Of a stretch of DNA of 64,000 nt, positions 52,511 through 63,896 are shown piece after piece. A model generated the notes under the pieces. It ran no database searches, was not told the origin of the DNA, and saw nothing but the letters and a program-made list of their open reading frames with translations. Source of the DNA: Marsupella aquatica (lineage: Eukaryota > Marchantiophyta). The translations under genes were made by a program, and so were the position numbers. The stretch lies in contig OZ316893.1 of NCBI GenBank assembly GCA_973895155.1, forward strand, positions 17,794,001 to 17,858,000. Direction: 5' to 3'. The first letter of the stretch is position 1, and the number at the start of each line of letters is the position of its first letter.

Positions 52511-55373
52511 CTTAAAGAAGGGGCAAGGCTCCAAACAAGGTGGGGGATGATGCAGGACATTATCAATGACACAAGATGGTAGGGGTCGGGGATCTAACCA
52601 GGAGGCTATGGACAATGATGAGTTTGAAGCTCAGCCAGTAACTTCACCACCCAGACATTGGGATTGGAAGGGATGGATGGATATGTATTGTGTCTAAGGA
52701 AGCTCAATTGAAATTATAATTTATTGTGTATGTGGTTCAATGCAAAGTTTTGGCTGGCTATAGTCAATAAGCCAAGAAGGAATTCAAGTTCTTTGTCCAT
52801 GTGGCATTTAAAATTTGATTGGAAACCACCCATTCAATTCAAAGGGATAGTAAGCAAGCGTGCTACTCAATTCAAGTTGAGGGTGTGCAACCTGAAGAAT
52901 TCCTCAGCCAGGTTGAGTCTCCAACTGATTGGGTACATTCTGGTGGCAGAATCCAAACATACTAAAATAAGTCAATGAGGATTTAGTGCAGGAAGTTAGC
53001 ATGCACTAGAAGAAACCGGGCCATTATGAGACCCTGCCTTAAGTGACTCCATTGAGACCTTCCAAAATTTGTGACTCCTAGGTTGTTGGTGTCATTTTAG
53101 TTACAAGTGCTGGACTGAGTTTTGGAGAATTCTTGGGAAGTCATTTCTATAACTATTGTGGAAGTTGCAACTATAACTAAGTTCAGCCAACAAGAAATGA
53201 AGTTTGTTAAGTCACTCCCTCTACAATAGAGCTTTAGACATGCAGGAGAACTTTAGGGTTTAACACCACAATCTAATCCCATTTGACCCCGCCCAACACT
53301 TACCATTTGGGATATATCATCATTTTCTTAGTTTACTTGGATATTCTACTCGTGAGGTATGCCTTTAAAAGAGTAAGATAAAGGGGAACATTGGGAAGAG
53401 ACCGACAGGCCACATGGGGGATTCGAACGATAGCAAGAAAGGAGGGGTGGAGCCTGATGGTCGCCAAATATTCAAACAGGGTCGCCTTGCTCGATTCGCA
53501 AATTTTCACTTAGGACATAGATTAAAGCATTAGACTGCGAGCTTCAATCGCTATGGAAAAGTAGATTTTTGCTGCGTGGCCGAGGAGGTTTAATCCAGGT
53601 TAATGGTAGACTCAACCTTGGGTTGTAACACTCCCCCTTGGTTGTACCATGGAAACATGTTATGGTGCAACCAACAAGTTTACCATATATGTGGAGTGTA
53701 ATTGTTGTATCTTTAAGATGTGGCCTAATGAAAAGGAGAAGACATTGGGGGGGATGTAACCTCATTAAAACCTCCCCTATTTTCTTTTGGGAGGAAAGAG
53801 TGTTACCATCCCTCATATTCTATAGTATAATGGAATGTAATTGGTTTGTGAGGTAAAGTTTAAGTAGACTATGTGGTCTTTAGGCTCTTTTGAGGTGAAG
53901 TGTAAACGTAAGTAGACTATGTAAACTAAGGTAAGTGGTGTATGGGTCCGTAAAGCTATTCGGCCAAGTTAGGTTGTTGTAAAGCTAGTCGTAGTTGATG
54001 GGGGATGGGCGTAGTCGGAAGGAGTCGATCCTCTTGCTCGTTGCCCTCCCTTGCTTTTGCTCTGGTTGACTCGCTGTCTCCGGTGCTCCGTGTCTCTGTC
54101 TGTGGAGAAGAAAGATCGGCAGTGAGGCTCGTCCTTCGTTTGTGAGGAAAAAGAGGGGAAATGTTAAGGGCTATGGATTGAGGCAGCGACGCATGGGCTG
54201 CATTATCGGAATTCAAGTTGAGGAGTAGCATTCTTGATGGTAAGATCTAGCCTATAGCCCTGTATATTCCTTTGTTGAATCATCTGTGTTTGTGCGTCTC
54301 CTTTATTGCCTTTGGTCTGTTTTAGTGAATGTAAATATGGTGTCCTAATTTTCTGTGTTGCGATCTGTTCCAATGTGCTGCTGGGTCTGGTTTCCAACTA
54401 GCTTCGTGAGAAGCGCCAGTGCAGTCCTTTGGATGCAATCTATAGAGTATGTCTTCATAGTTCTGCTGCCGTTCATCTTTTGCCCGATTGAGTTGATTGT
54501 AAGATTGCTGTCGATTCCAAGATTAGCTTTGTAGTCCGGTTGCGTTTGCTTCTAGTTATTCCTCTGTGCACTTGGTCTTCCATGCCAAGATTGAATCTAT
54601 TTTCCGACAAGCTCTGTAATCCCTTCAACAGTTGAGTGGTGTGAGGGCGTGCAAAGACAACGAGAGCTTTGGAAAGTTGTTGCGACAATGCAGAGCCGGT
54701 GACAACATTTTGTGAGTGTTGCAAGGTGGGTTTTCTTCGTTTGCTCTTCTATTCTTGGCTATCAGTCGATTATTCACCCCATCTCGTAGTGCATTTTCTT
54801 TTGTCTTTGTCTTTGGAATCCCTGTTGGGACACAGTCGTAGTAAGCGGAAGAGGTGATCAGGTCCCAGGTTTATCTTTTCCTGAGGTTTGTGTAAGAGCC
54901 GGGATCTGTATTTTGGGACAAAGTAGTGTATGGGAGCTGCAGGGCATCTTTTTAGGGTATGAGATTTTGGTCATGGTACGTAGTGGAATAAGATGGATTT
55001 GCGAACTAGGAGCTTGGATTTACAGAGCTAGGCCTTTGAAAACAGAGGTATTCTATTGTGCAAGCAAACAGGAGTTTTGCTAGCGAGGACAGCAGGCTAG
55101 CGAGGCAAGTTTGCGCGTAATCTGAGGGTAGTTAAGGCGCATTCCCAAGTAAGATTGTCAATATATACTGTGAAACAGTTAAGGAAAACGAAAATGCAGA
55201 TACTTAAATATTCACAAACTCAAAAATCGAGATCTTCACTACACTGAACTGAATGAAAAGGCATCATCACTGTCAACAAAACCAGGTCAAAAAACCTTTC
55301 ACAATCCATCTTTAATAAAACTTTGGTATGACAAATATCTTCTAGAATGAGATTGCATCTGAAATTGACCATG
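52511..55373. other. Gene-poor region between the gypsy and copy 2 elements
   Basis: About 2.9 kb without a supported gene. Between about 53,405 and 53,620 there are short tRNA-like pieces: the minus strand reads gttcgaatccccc near 53,420, and the plus strand reads gctgcgtggccgagg near 53,571. They could be SINE debris. Half-palindromes gctagcga at 55,079 and 55,096 may mark the outer part of the copy 2 element. Confidence 0.4.
55079..55103. repeat. Two direct half-sites of the copy-2 palindrome
   Basis: gctagcga at 55,079-55,086 and again at 55,096-55,103, in non-coding DNA 3' of the ParB/MTase gene. Confidence 0.6.
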
Positions 55374-55473
55374 AGTCATTGAGAATCCTCTGATTCCAAA
55401 TCATCTGAGGAATTACTAGGATCGCTACTGGACTCCCTATCAGTCTCCTCAGCTGAACCGTCAACATACTATG

Positions 55474-58400
55474 CTACAGTCCCAGCCTCATCATCTATGA
55501 ACTGAGGGCAGTAAAGGGCTTTCCGAACACCCCTCACTGACCGCAGACCTTTCCCCTCCCAAGTCAAAACGACGGGCGCTTCATCAACCTCCTTTGCAGT
55601 CTTTTCAGCATAGCATGGAAGCGCAAATCCCTTGTCAGGGGTCACAAGAAAATGATCCTCGTTTTCTTTCCGAAGACGGCATCTCTCCTCCGAAAACCAA
55701 TCCGAACGCCTATCACTGAAGAAATCACCAGAATCGGATCAATACTAAACATCCAAAAATTCTACAAACAAAAGAAAAACACCAAATAGGGAGTTCTACA
55801 TCAAAGGCCAAGTGCTTTACTCCAGGTCGAATTCATCCTTCTCGTCTGAAGGTCCTCCCTGATCATCTCCTGGGATGGTGAACTCATCATCAGACCCTTC
55901 ATCTTTGGGATCATCGTTCTTCGGGTCTGCGGCCCCTTTCAACTTCTGGGCATGTCTATCCAACACATTTGCCAAAGTTCTTTGTGCACACAAATGAAGA
56001 ATGTCTCGATCTTCAACACCCACAACAAATCTCCCAGCGTATTCCCCAGCGGCAAAAGCACTTCCATCTCCAACAGTCCAGTCAATGACAATGTCCTTTG
56101 GCAAAGTAAGGATCTCCATTACGGCTTGCATGAACCCAACTGACAATCTATTGGAACCTGCGAAAGCCGCCCTGGGACTGGGATCAGTTTTTGGGTAGCA
56201 AACACTCAACATCGATTTATGGCGGGCATCCTCCGAGGAAGTCATTGGAACATATCCTATATGTTTTGGGACTTTTGCCGAGAATTCCACCTTGCAGAAG
56301 ACATCCATAATGAGAGTAACCACCTGAATTGAAAACGATAATACGTAAGAAATGGGCACTTTTGGTTAGCGAGCTCGCTAGCAAAAATTGCACAAAAATA
56401 TGGAGGATAACTTACCTCGATGTCCATATCTGCCTGATACAAAGGAGATGAAAGCAAAACCGAATACTGCCGGACATGTTTAAATTTGTTCTTCTGTTCG
56501 ACTGCAGAAAAAATTTGCCTCATATGGTTATAGTCGGAGCTGTGAAGAACTGCGACATAACCATCATCGGCAAGCATCGGACGCATGACTCCAAAGAAAT
56601 AATATGGTAATTTCTCACTCCAAACATTCCACTTCGGGACCTCCCGGTCTGTGACGCTTGTTCGATGACCCGTGGGAAGGAATATGAAACCCAAGTGAGC
56701 ACCAATTCCAGCATAATTTTTTCCGTTGATCATCACGGCGTTTGGGTGTTCGCTCGATTTGCTCATTCCAGACAACCACTGATCCGCATCGCCCATCCAG
56801 GGAGGTCTTACTTTCCTCTGGCTAATTGAGTTTGCAGTTTCCGTGAGATTGCTCTTCGCCAAGAAATGCCTCTCACCGTCCTTCTTAAGACCACACATTC
56901 GTGCTACTCCTTGCGCGACGCATGCTTCCTCCTCATCCGAGTCGGAGAGAATTTGGACATTGCGCTTCCTCTTTAAACGCTTGATTGAACCCAGGTCCAC
57001 AGCAGATTTTGTTGTGACCTCAACATCAGGAGACTTGGGTTCTTCTCCATCATCCGCCCCACTCTTCAAACTGCCAGAGGCTGCAGCCTTTCTCTTCTCT
57101 GAAAAACATGTTAATGTCAGACAGGTGACTAAGACAAAATTACTCCGAATGAGGTATGAAAAAAAGAGGAGAAAAAGACTTACTTTGCTTCCCAGACAAG
57201 ACTGATCCATCTTTGGACGTGTCCTTCACCGGCACTTTCCGAGGTCTCCTCGATCTACTCCGGTCCACAATGGCAGCTACACCAAGAACAACTTTCTCCA
57301 TTGCATCACATCCGCCAGCCTCGGCTTCTGCAGGAGCTAATTTGGACTCTGTAATGTACGACTCTGGTATCAAGCCTCGATTTATCATATGAAATGCTGC
57401 CTTCTCTGCTGTGTCAAATGTCACTGCCCATTTGTCTGATTCTAAATACCATGGACAGTGAAGGACTTCCCACTCACTCATCTTCCTTGGAGCCTCCACT
57501 CCCTCACATGGGTACATCGAGTACTCTCCATATTTAACAGAGGTTGGATCCTCTTTCACTCCTGCTATCCAAGGCGAGAAGCAAAGCAGGATAGGACCAC
57601 CAATATGTTTTGTCAGCAACTTCTCTATCCACAAAAAAATGATACGTATATCTCTTCGCCCTCCTCCGAAAAAGTGAGATGTCAATCTTCTCACCCGACT
57701 TTGGTGGCCAAATCTGTTTGAAAAAACGAGATTTCACTCTCGTTTGGAAATCTTCAAAGTCCTCCTCTATGTCAAGGATCAGCGATGGCTTTGTCTTCTC
57801 AGACGAAGTAAGGATCCTTGCATCTGGAACAGTTGGGATCAACTCTGAAATAATCTCAGACATGAGCGAAGAACAAATTGACTCAACCTGCTCCCAAACA
57901 GCCCATCGGTGAAGCCAAAGTTTTGTTTCGCTGTCCGAGAATTGACCAGGGTGGAAGTACTTCTTGCGAAGCTCAGGTCTGCATTGTGCCTCGAGGAGTA
58001 CACATCTGAGCTGGGGAGTCAACGATGAGACACCCGTAAATAGCCTCGCACGATCGAGACCACATGACACATTACCCCTTCCTTTATCGTCTGTTCGTTG
58101 GGCCTCCTTCCTCTCATGTTCGCAGTAGTTGTGCATCTCAACACACTTCTGGAAAAAGTCACCAAACTCAGGATTCAGGAGAGGTCCAATCTTTGGCACC
58201 TTCACATTCCAATCTGCCAGTTGCTCCTTCATCATGTCTTTGACTGCCATGTCTTGCGCAGCTTTTGAAAGAGGTTCTCCTTGCGCTTCTTTCAACTGAA
58301 ACTTCTTCTTCAAATCTTCCGTCTGCGCTGCAATATTAGCAGCAGACAGAATGTACGTGCAGGCATCGAGTGTCATGTTCTTCGAATACCAAGCCGGTTT

Positions 58401-59344
58401 CCTGATATTTGCCATCTTCTGCTGGAAAAGTTTGTAGTTGTCTACATCGATGATATCTTTGTATACAGAAAGGTCATTACTGAGAACCTTGTGGACTCTC
58501 TCTACTTCAAGGACCCAAGAATTCTCAACGTGACATTGAGTCAACCTGAGCAAAAGAAACAGGTCAGCGAGATCGCTAACAAGAGGAAATGAAAGAATTT
58601 TATATACAATTCACAGCTTGAAGGAAAAGAAACAAACCTATTCAGCGCATGCATTGCCGACTCAATCTGCATGAATGAGTTCTTGTCACCCTTGAAAATT
58701 CGACAAACAACTCGAGGATGATATTTGACATCATGGGGATTCTCGTCCGCAAGCTGCATCCATGAGTACAGACGATGATTTCCATCGAAAACACAGAACA
58801 TTTTGTCTTTCAAAATTTTGAAAGCTTCGTGAGAATCACATTCCCTCTCGAATTCTTCATTCTGAAGAATCCACATGTCATCCCACGACTCCCGAATCAC
58901 ATCCTCGCACATCTGGACAAGGCCATCTTCGCCGGTCATTTGGACGTAAAATCGAGGCGCATCTTCGATGTATCCCTGCGTCTGGAATTCATTCTTGAGT
59001 GTCTCGATCGTAGTCGAGTTAGTTTGTAAGGACCGAACGATCTGCATGTTTCGCATTCTGCAAAGGGGAATCCTCGGAGGAGCGAGCGGGAATCCAAATT
59101 CGTCATTTCCAAAAGGGAAAAGATGGCGATTGATGACAACAAAATAGGGTTCTGAAGCTCCAGGTTGAAACGTAGGATTCACAACATCTACTTGGTTCAC
59201 CATCTTGGGCCTCCTCGGTGTTTTCAATCCCGCATGGAGTGCCTTCTTGTTCACTGTAGACCTGGTCTCCCTTCGGCTTGACTCGACTGACTTGAACGAT
59301 CCTATTGATGACAAGCTCTCGGGTGAAGACAATGGCTCCATCAA
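55474..59344 (-). CDS. Copy 2 ParB-like / DNA-methyltransferase-like protein (five exons, one frameshift)
   Basis: Exons inferred from GT-AG sites in frame: 59,344-58,638, 58,545-57,184, 57,098-56,416, 56,323-55,821 and 55,715-55,474; introns are 85-105 bp. The product would be about 1,165 residues. Residues about 180-195 carry VFDGNHRLYSW, the DGNHR-type motif of ParB/sulfiredoxin-like domains. Exon 2 is all-alpha and family-specific. Exon 3 has FIFLPTG then VPKWN and VLHSSDYNHM, laid out like the motif IV region of permuted DNA methyltransferases but without DPPY. Exon 4 has DWTVGDGSAFAAGEYAGRF then VVGVED, a motif-I-like SAM loop. The tail is acidic. Near 57,587 one extra base shifts the frame inside exon 2 relative to copy 1, so the gene is either slightly damaged or misread. 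It is divergent from the transposase at 60,017. Likely a DNA-recognition or modification protein of the element; enzymatic activity is uncertain. Confidence 0.7.
55716..55820 (-). other. Last intron of copy 2 ParB/MTase, with a stop codon at its donor
   Basis: Donor GA|gtaaag and acceptor ttcttcag|T. If spliced, the frame continues into an exon encoding FALPCYAEKTAKEV and an acidic tail. If retained, translation ends at once (GAG TAA). Copy 1 has the same arrangement at 18,384 (AA|gtaatt). Confidence 0.65.
56365..56382. repeat. Copy-2 palindrome in the third intron
   Basis: gttagcgagctcgctagc inside the intron 56,324-56,415, the intron that holds a copy-1 palindrome in the other element. Confidence 0.85.
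58563..58580. repeat. Copy-2 palindrome in the first intron
   Basis: gtcagcgagatcgctaac inside the intron 58,546-58,637 of the ParB/MTase gene. Confidence 0.8.
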
Positions 59345-60016
59345 GGGGTCCGTGAAGTGATAAGGGTATCAACAGGTCAAGGTCGAGGGCGACACGCTTT
59401 GCGAACATAAAAACACCCGAGAATCGATCTTCCAATCAAAGACAGAATCATACCCTCGTCTGTTGCTTTCACCTGAATGTTGCGCCCAGTCGTGAAAAGA
59501 GATACAAATATTCTGTACGACTTTTCTCGCAATCATTTTTCAGACAACGTCAGGTATACATGTACTTCCGGAAATACGAACCACCGAACTCACGACTGAA
59601 AGAAAAGTATCTAATGACAATGAGACAGGTGTCCAGTACTGTACCGTACCGTTGACATGTAGGTACCCGTTGACCAATTCCAACGGATATAAATGGTCAC
59701 AATGGTCTCTTATGAGGAAATGTTTTTGCTAGCGACATCGCTAGCCAAAAAATGACCACTAAATACATTAACTCCTGAAGGGTGTTTTGTAAGGATTTGA
59801 ACAATTTTACTTGGTTCATTGAGCTAGCGAGATCGCTAGCTTTATCATTCCGCAAATAGAGTCATATAAGACAAAATAACGGTCAGATAACGGGAATAAG
59901 AGGCATTTATTAAATAAATACGTTGAGTCCAACACCTACACAAGCACATTTCCTCATATGTATTTGGAGAAAGAAGAGAGCGAAGTATCTCACATTGTGG
60001 ATTGCTGTAGACTGTA
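59345..60016. promoter_or_regulatory. Divergent intergenic region of copy 2, with two palindromes
   Basis: 672 bp between the divergent start codons, so both promoters should lie here. Palindromes gctagcgacatcgctagc (59,728-59,745) and gctagcgagatcgctagc (59,823-59,840) sit 95 bp apart, start to start. The arrangement parallels the palindrome-rich intergenic region of copy 1. Confidence 0.75.
59728..59840. repeat. Two perfect copy-2 palindromes (GCTAGCGA-NN-TCGCTAGC)
   Basis: Both have perfect 8-bp arms with different two-base centres (CA and GA), which argues for conservation of the arms. Confidence 0.9.
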
Positions 60017-63000
60017 ATGTCCAAAACTTCCAGCATGTCTTCATTGGGATCAAAGGTTGTGATCGAGAGAAAGACGACGGGTGATGTTGTTGTTCTGGAT
60101 GTTCCGGAGAATACTATTATCTCTGTCAAGGAGTCTTTTCTCTCATCGAGGTTTGGGCTTTTGAATGATGATTTCATCTGGAAGTTGTTCGTTCTTTACT
60201 CTCGGGATGGATCCAGAAGTCACGAGGTGTCGGATAATGGTTCAGGAATATTGCCAGAAAGAGCTTGGGACCTAAAGGGTGGTTCAGATGTAGAGCTAGT
60301 CTCATGTAAGGATGACATTGCACATATCAATGTTTCCGATCCAGAATCCCCTACTCGACCGTCACCTGCAGTACCAGAAATTATTGACATCTCCCCTGAG
60401 AGTGTGGGTAGGGATGTCTCTTCTGTGTCGACAAAGTCTTCTGAGAAATCCGTTTTTGAAGCAGTGAGTCAAAACGAGTTTCAATCTGAGCCAGTTCTTT
60501 ATCGAGTTAGTGCATATGATGCCTTTCTCAATATTACTGGGTCAAGCGAGTTGGCAAATTTCCGTAGGGGAAACGATTGGAAGGAGATTCAAGTGCAGAC
60601 TTTGCCCACTTCATACAACGGAAACTGCGTTTTTGAGCTTCCTCCGGTGGAAGGTCAATTTCGTCGAGGATATGGTCTTCAGGACATGGATAGGGATAAT
60701 GACGGCTATCCATGGACGAGACTTCTCACAACTTCAGCTAATCTCAAACCTCGCAATCACTGGTCTGTGTCAAAAGTCAGATGTGCCGGTGTACTTGAAT
60801 GCCAAAATCTGGTCTGTAGAAAGTTGAAGCACACCGGTTCAAAAAATGACTCTTCCTTCCGAGGAAAGGGACAATTTACTGAGCCGTTTCATCTTGGTGA
60901 GCTTGTGGAGGAAGGAGGGTTGGTGTGCGGATTCTGTGAGGAGAGGCCTCTCTGCATCCGTGAATGTCCGGCTAAGCTTTTGTACGTCTATCCTAAGCCG
61001 TCTCTTGAGTCAAATGTTGCGAAACATATGTCTCGATTGGCTGTTCACATGGGTTTCCATGACCACGTTGTTTGGAAGGGGAAATCTCGATTGGCAAAAA
61101 AGCAGGCGGAGGAGATAGTTTCTGGTGTTCATAAAGCGAATCCTGTGTGTACGCCAGGGCGTGTTCTTAACAAGTCTATAGGAAACCTGGTTTCTCTTTT
61201 GCATCCAGAGTCTTCTTCAGAACTATCAAAAGAAGAAGAGAGAGAGATTTGGGAATCGATGAAGGTTGTGTCCACTGTTGAGAAATTCCAGGCCATATTC
61301 CGGAGCGTGAAAATGTATAACCCAAAAAAGGGTGAGTTGGATTCTCTTCGTGAGATGCAAGCACGGAATAATTTTCCTTACGTTCAGAGGTACCTTTTCC
61401 CTGGGCAGGGGAGCAAGACCGATAGGGCTCATGTCTTCAAAATGAGTACAAATGGCCCAGGTTCTGGTGTCGATATTCTCAGGCAGATGAAGAGTGGAGG
61501 TGAGCTGGAAGGAGCATGGGTCAGTTCTGATGTAATGCGGAGAATAAGCACTGGGTGGCTGACTTTCAGCGCCCATGTGTACGACCATAATTACAGGTCC
61601 CTTTGTATCATCTTCACTTGTGAGCTCCGTGCGGAGGACTCCTTATCTCTTGAAACCGCATGGAGATATATGATTGAAGTTGCCTCTGATCATGATGTGC
61701 ATGACCCACTCATTGGAGGATTTATTGCCGATAATGCCGAGGCTGGATGGATCGCCATTCGAAATGTTTTTTTTGGAGGTGTCCGTCACCCACAGAAGGA
61801 GCACAGTGACGCCTTTCACTTTGCTCAATCTCTTCGTCGTCACACATTGGAGGGTATTCGGGAAGATCGCCATCGAGAGCACTATAAACTGTGGGAAAGG
61901 CTGAGAACAGCACCAACATATGTTCAGGCCTACCGTGTTGCTGACGAAATCCATCGTTGGTGGAAGGAAGGAAACTGCTATGCTGGGAAATTGAAGTCTC
62001 TCCAAGGATGGTTATCTTGGTGGGTCGTGAGGTGGAGGCAGTGGGGGAACTTCATCCGCGTTGTAAGTGTCCAATTTCATTTCTCTTTGACGTCATTGTT
62101 TTTGCTAGCGACCTCGCTAGCATATCAGGTCTGACTGGGGACTACTTTTTGCAGACGCAAACCGCAATGGAGTCAGCCTTGATGCCAAATTGTACTGGAG
62201 CGGAATCAGTCCATGCATCCATGAGATCCTGCCAAATGAAGAAACTAGTGGGATTGATTGAAGCATGTGAGGTGGACCAGAATCGTGTTGCGGGGCAAAT
62301 TGCTGCTTTTACTGCCTACAGTGAAGGTGTTCATAGAGGCCAGGGGCCGACCATTTTTGAATTAGCATATAGGAACGCCGATGCTATGGGATCCATGGAT
62401 GCTTACGAAAAGGCAGCAAATCTTTTGCTTGAGTCTTCAGCTAAGTATGAATTCTATAGAACAGTTCCATTACATGGCGATCTCCGAACAACATCCACGA
62501 AGAGGAAAGGGAAAGCTTCAGCTGTAATCCACGAGAATGACTCCCACAGACATGACAAGGTGTCACGCACAACAGCTTCTCCTTCAGGACTAAAAAGGCG
62601 TAATCTCTATCCTGAATTTCGCTTCGTCAATGTTTCGGAGACTTCTACGGACCCAGAAGTAGCAAATAATACAACTTCGGCAACACCTGTTGGAGGTTGT
62701 TCTACTGGAGTTATGCATATTTCAGATGATGATGGTGATGATGCAAGTCGTAATGTCAATGATACCGTGAAGATGGGGACTCAACCTCAGTGTGATGTCG
62801 GGGATGACCATCGGGATGCCCCCCAAAGGATCCCTTCCATCCGAGAGGTTGATGTTCCTTATGGGACCTGGCATCTCAGGCGGAGCGGTAGAGGTGCTAG
62901 ACCTGTTTGCAACGGGTCGGTTGACCGAAGCGTTTTTGGAAGAGATGAATGTAGAAATCTCATCAAGGAGACTGGATGTAAGTCCGCGCAAGGGGGAATT

Positions 63001-63729
63001 GTTGGAGTCGCCATTCACGGGTTGCGATTATCGTCTCCACATCGCCAGTTGTTGTACTTCTGTCCTAATAATAAGTGTCACAAGAGCCGAGGACGCAGAA
63101 CTCTAGCTCAACTACCCCCCCCACCCGAGTCGCTCAAGGTTCAGCGTGGGACTTGCCTCTCCCATCCCGAGATAGAGTTTCTGCTGGGATTAGGATTCCA
63201 GATCAGTGGACTCTCCTATGTGGATGCAAATCAAGTTGGAGAGTTCCCGTCCCCCAATCGGGTCAACCTACGAATTGATGTTAACTCATTCCCCGAACAA
63301 ATTGATCTAACTAATGTGGACCGTCGGTTGAAAACTCGAAATGGTAAGGGTGCAAGACAGCGTTTCAGCAATACTCCAGAGTTGCTCAAGCGCATCATTT
63401 CCGCTACACAAGAATACATGAGAGTTGTCGGAAATGAGAAGGTAACTACCGGAAATGGATGGGGTTGGAGATACTTGATCGCCACTCACGAGACTGATTG
63501 ACAAGTTCCGCACACATATTGGGTGCAAATCTGTTGTTTCCCTTCGTGTTCTTGTGAAGACTTTTATAAGAGGCATACACGAGGGAAACCATACATGTCT
63601 TGTAAACATCTGCTGTGGGTGTATTTAAACAAGTTTTCACTCAACCTAGAGAAGGACGACCTTGTCAAACAGCCAATTCTGACTGTTGGGGAAGTGAGGA
63701 GTTTAATTCCGTTACAGATAGGGGACTAG
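60017..63729 (+). CDS. Copy 2 transposase-like protein: Cys/His cluster, MULE-like DDE region, SWIM finger
   Basis: Exon 1 60,017-62,062, intron 62,063-62,154 (donor gtaagt, acceptor ttgcag), exon 2 from 62,155. Residues about 255-350 carry CAGVLECQNLVC, CGFCEERPLC and HMSRLAVHMGFHDH, a WRKY-GCM1/FLYWCH-like zinc cluster typical of MULE-type transposases. Residues about 510-610 hold AHVYDHNYRSLC and GFIADNAEAGWIAIRNVFF, the first two acidic positions of a DDE-like core. A Lys-rich linker follows exon 2's PNCTGAESVHASM block. After a TGA at 63,499-63,501 the same frame encodes PSCSCEDFYKRH and SCKHLLWVYLN, a CxC...CxH SWIM zinc finger, and ends at 63,729. The TGA is therefore a recent nonsense change, an unrecognised intron, or readthrough. 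The gene is head-to-head with the ParB/MTase-like gene. Identification as a transposase is by motifs only. Confidence 0.75.
62063..62154 (+). other. Intron of copy 2 transposase with one palindrome
   Basis: 92 bp, after NFIRV in phase 0, exactly where copy 1 has its intron after NFIRL. It contains gctagcgacctcgctagc at 62,104-62,121. Confidence 0.85.
62104..62121. repeat. Copy-2 palindrome in the transposase intron
   Basis: gctagcgacctcgctagc, perfect 8-bp arms around CC. Confidence 0.88.
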
Positions 63730-63826
63730 TCGTTTATTGGAGATGCTAATTATAGGGTGGTGGGATGGATTACTCGAGTTTGTGGTTTCACAAATATCAA
63801 TTTGTTTTCACCGAGTGAATCATAAT

Positions 63827-63896
63827 GTTAGCGAGGTCCACAATGGTAACTTTTATGGTGTTTGAGTTTTCTGTTTATGGTTAGCGATCTCTCTAG
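63827..63896. repeat. Degenerate copy-2 palindromes 3' of the transposase
   Basis: A half-site gttagcga at 63,827 and an imperfect site ttagcgatctctctag at 63,881-63,896. They imply that the element runs to or beyond the right edge of the window. Confidence 0.55.

Noticed and set aside
53405-53620. A complete tRNA gene
   Set aside because: T-arm and A-box-like pieces are on opposite strands, and no cloverleaf can be drawn.
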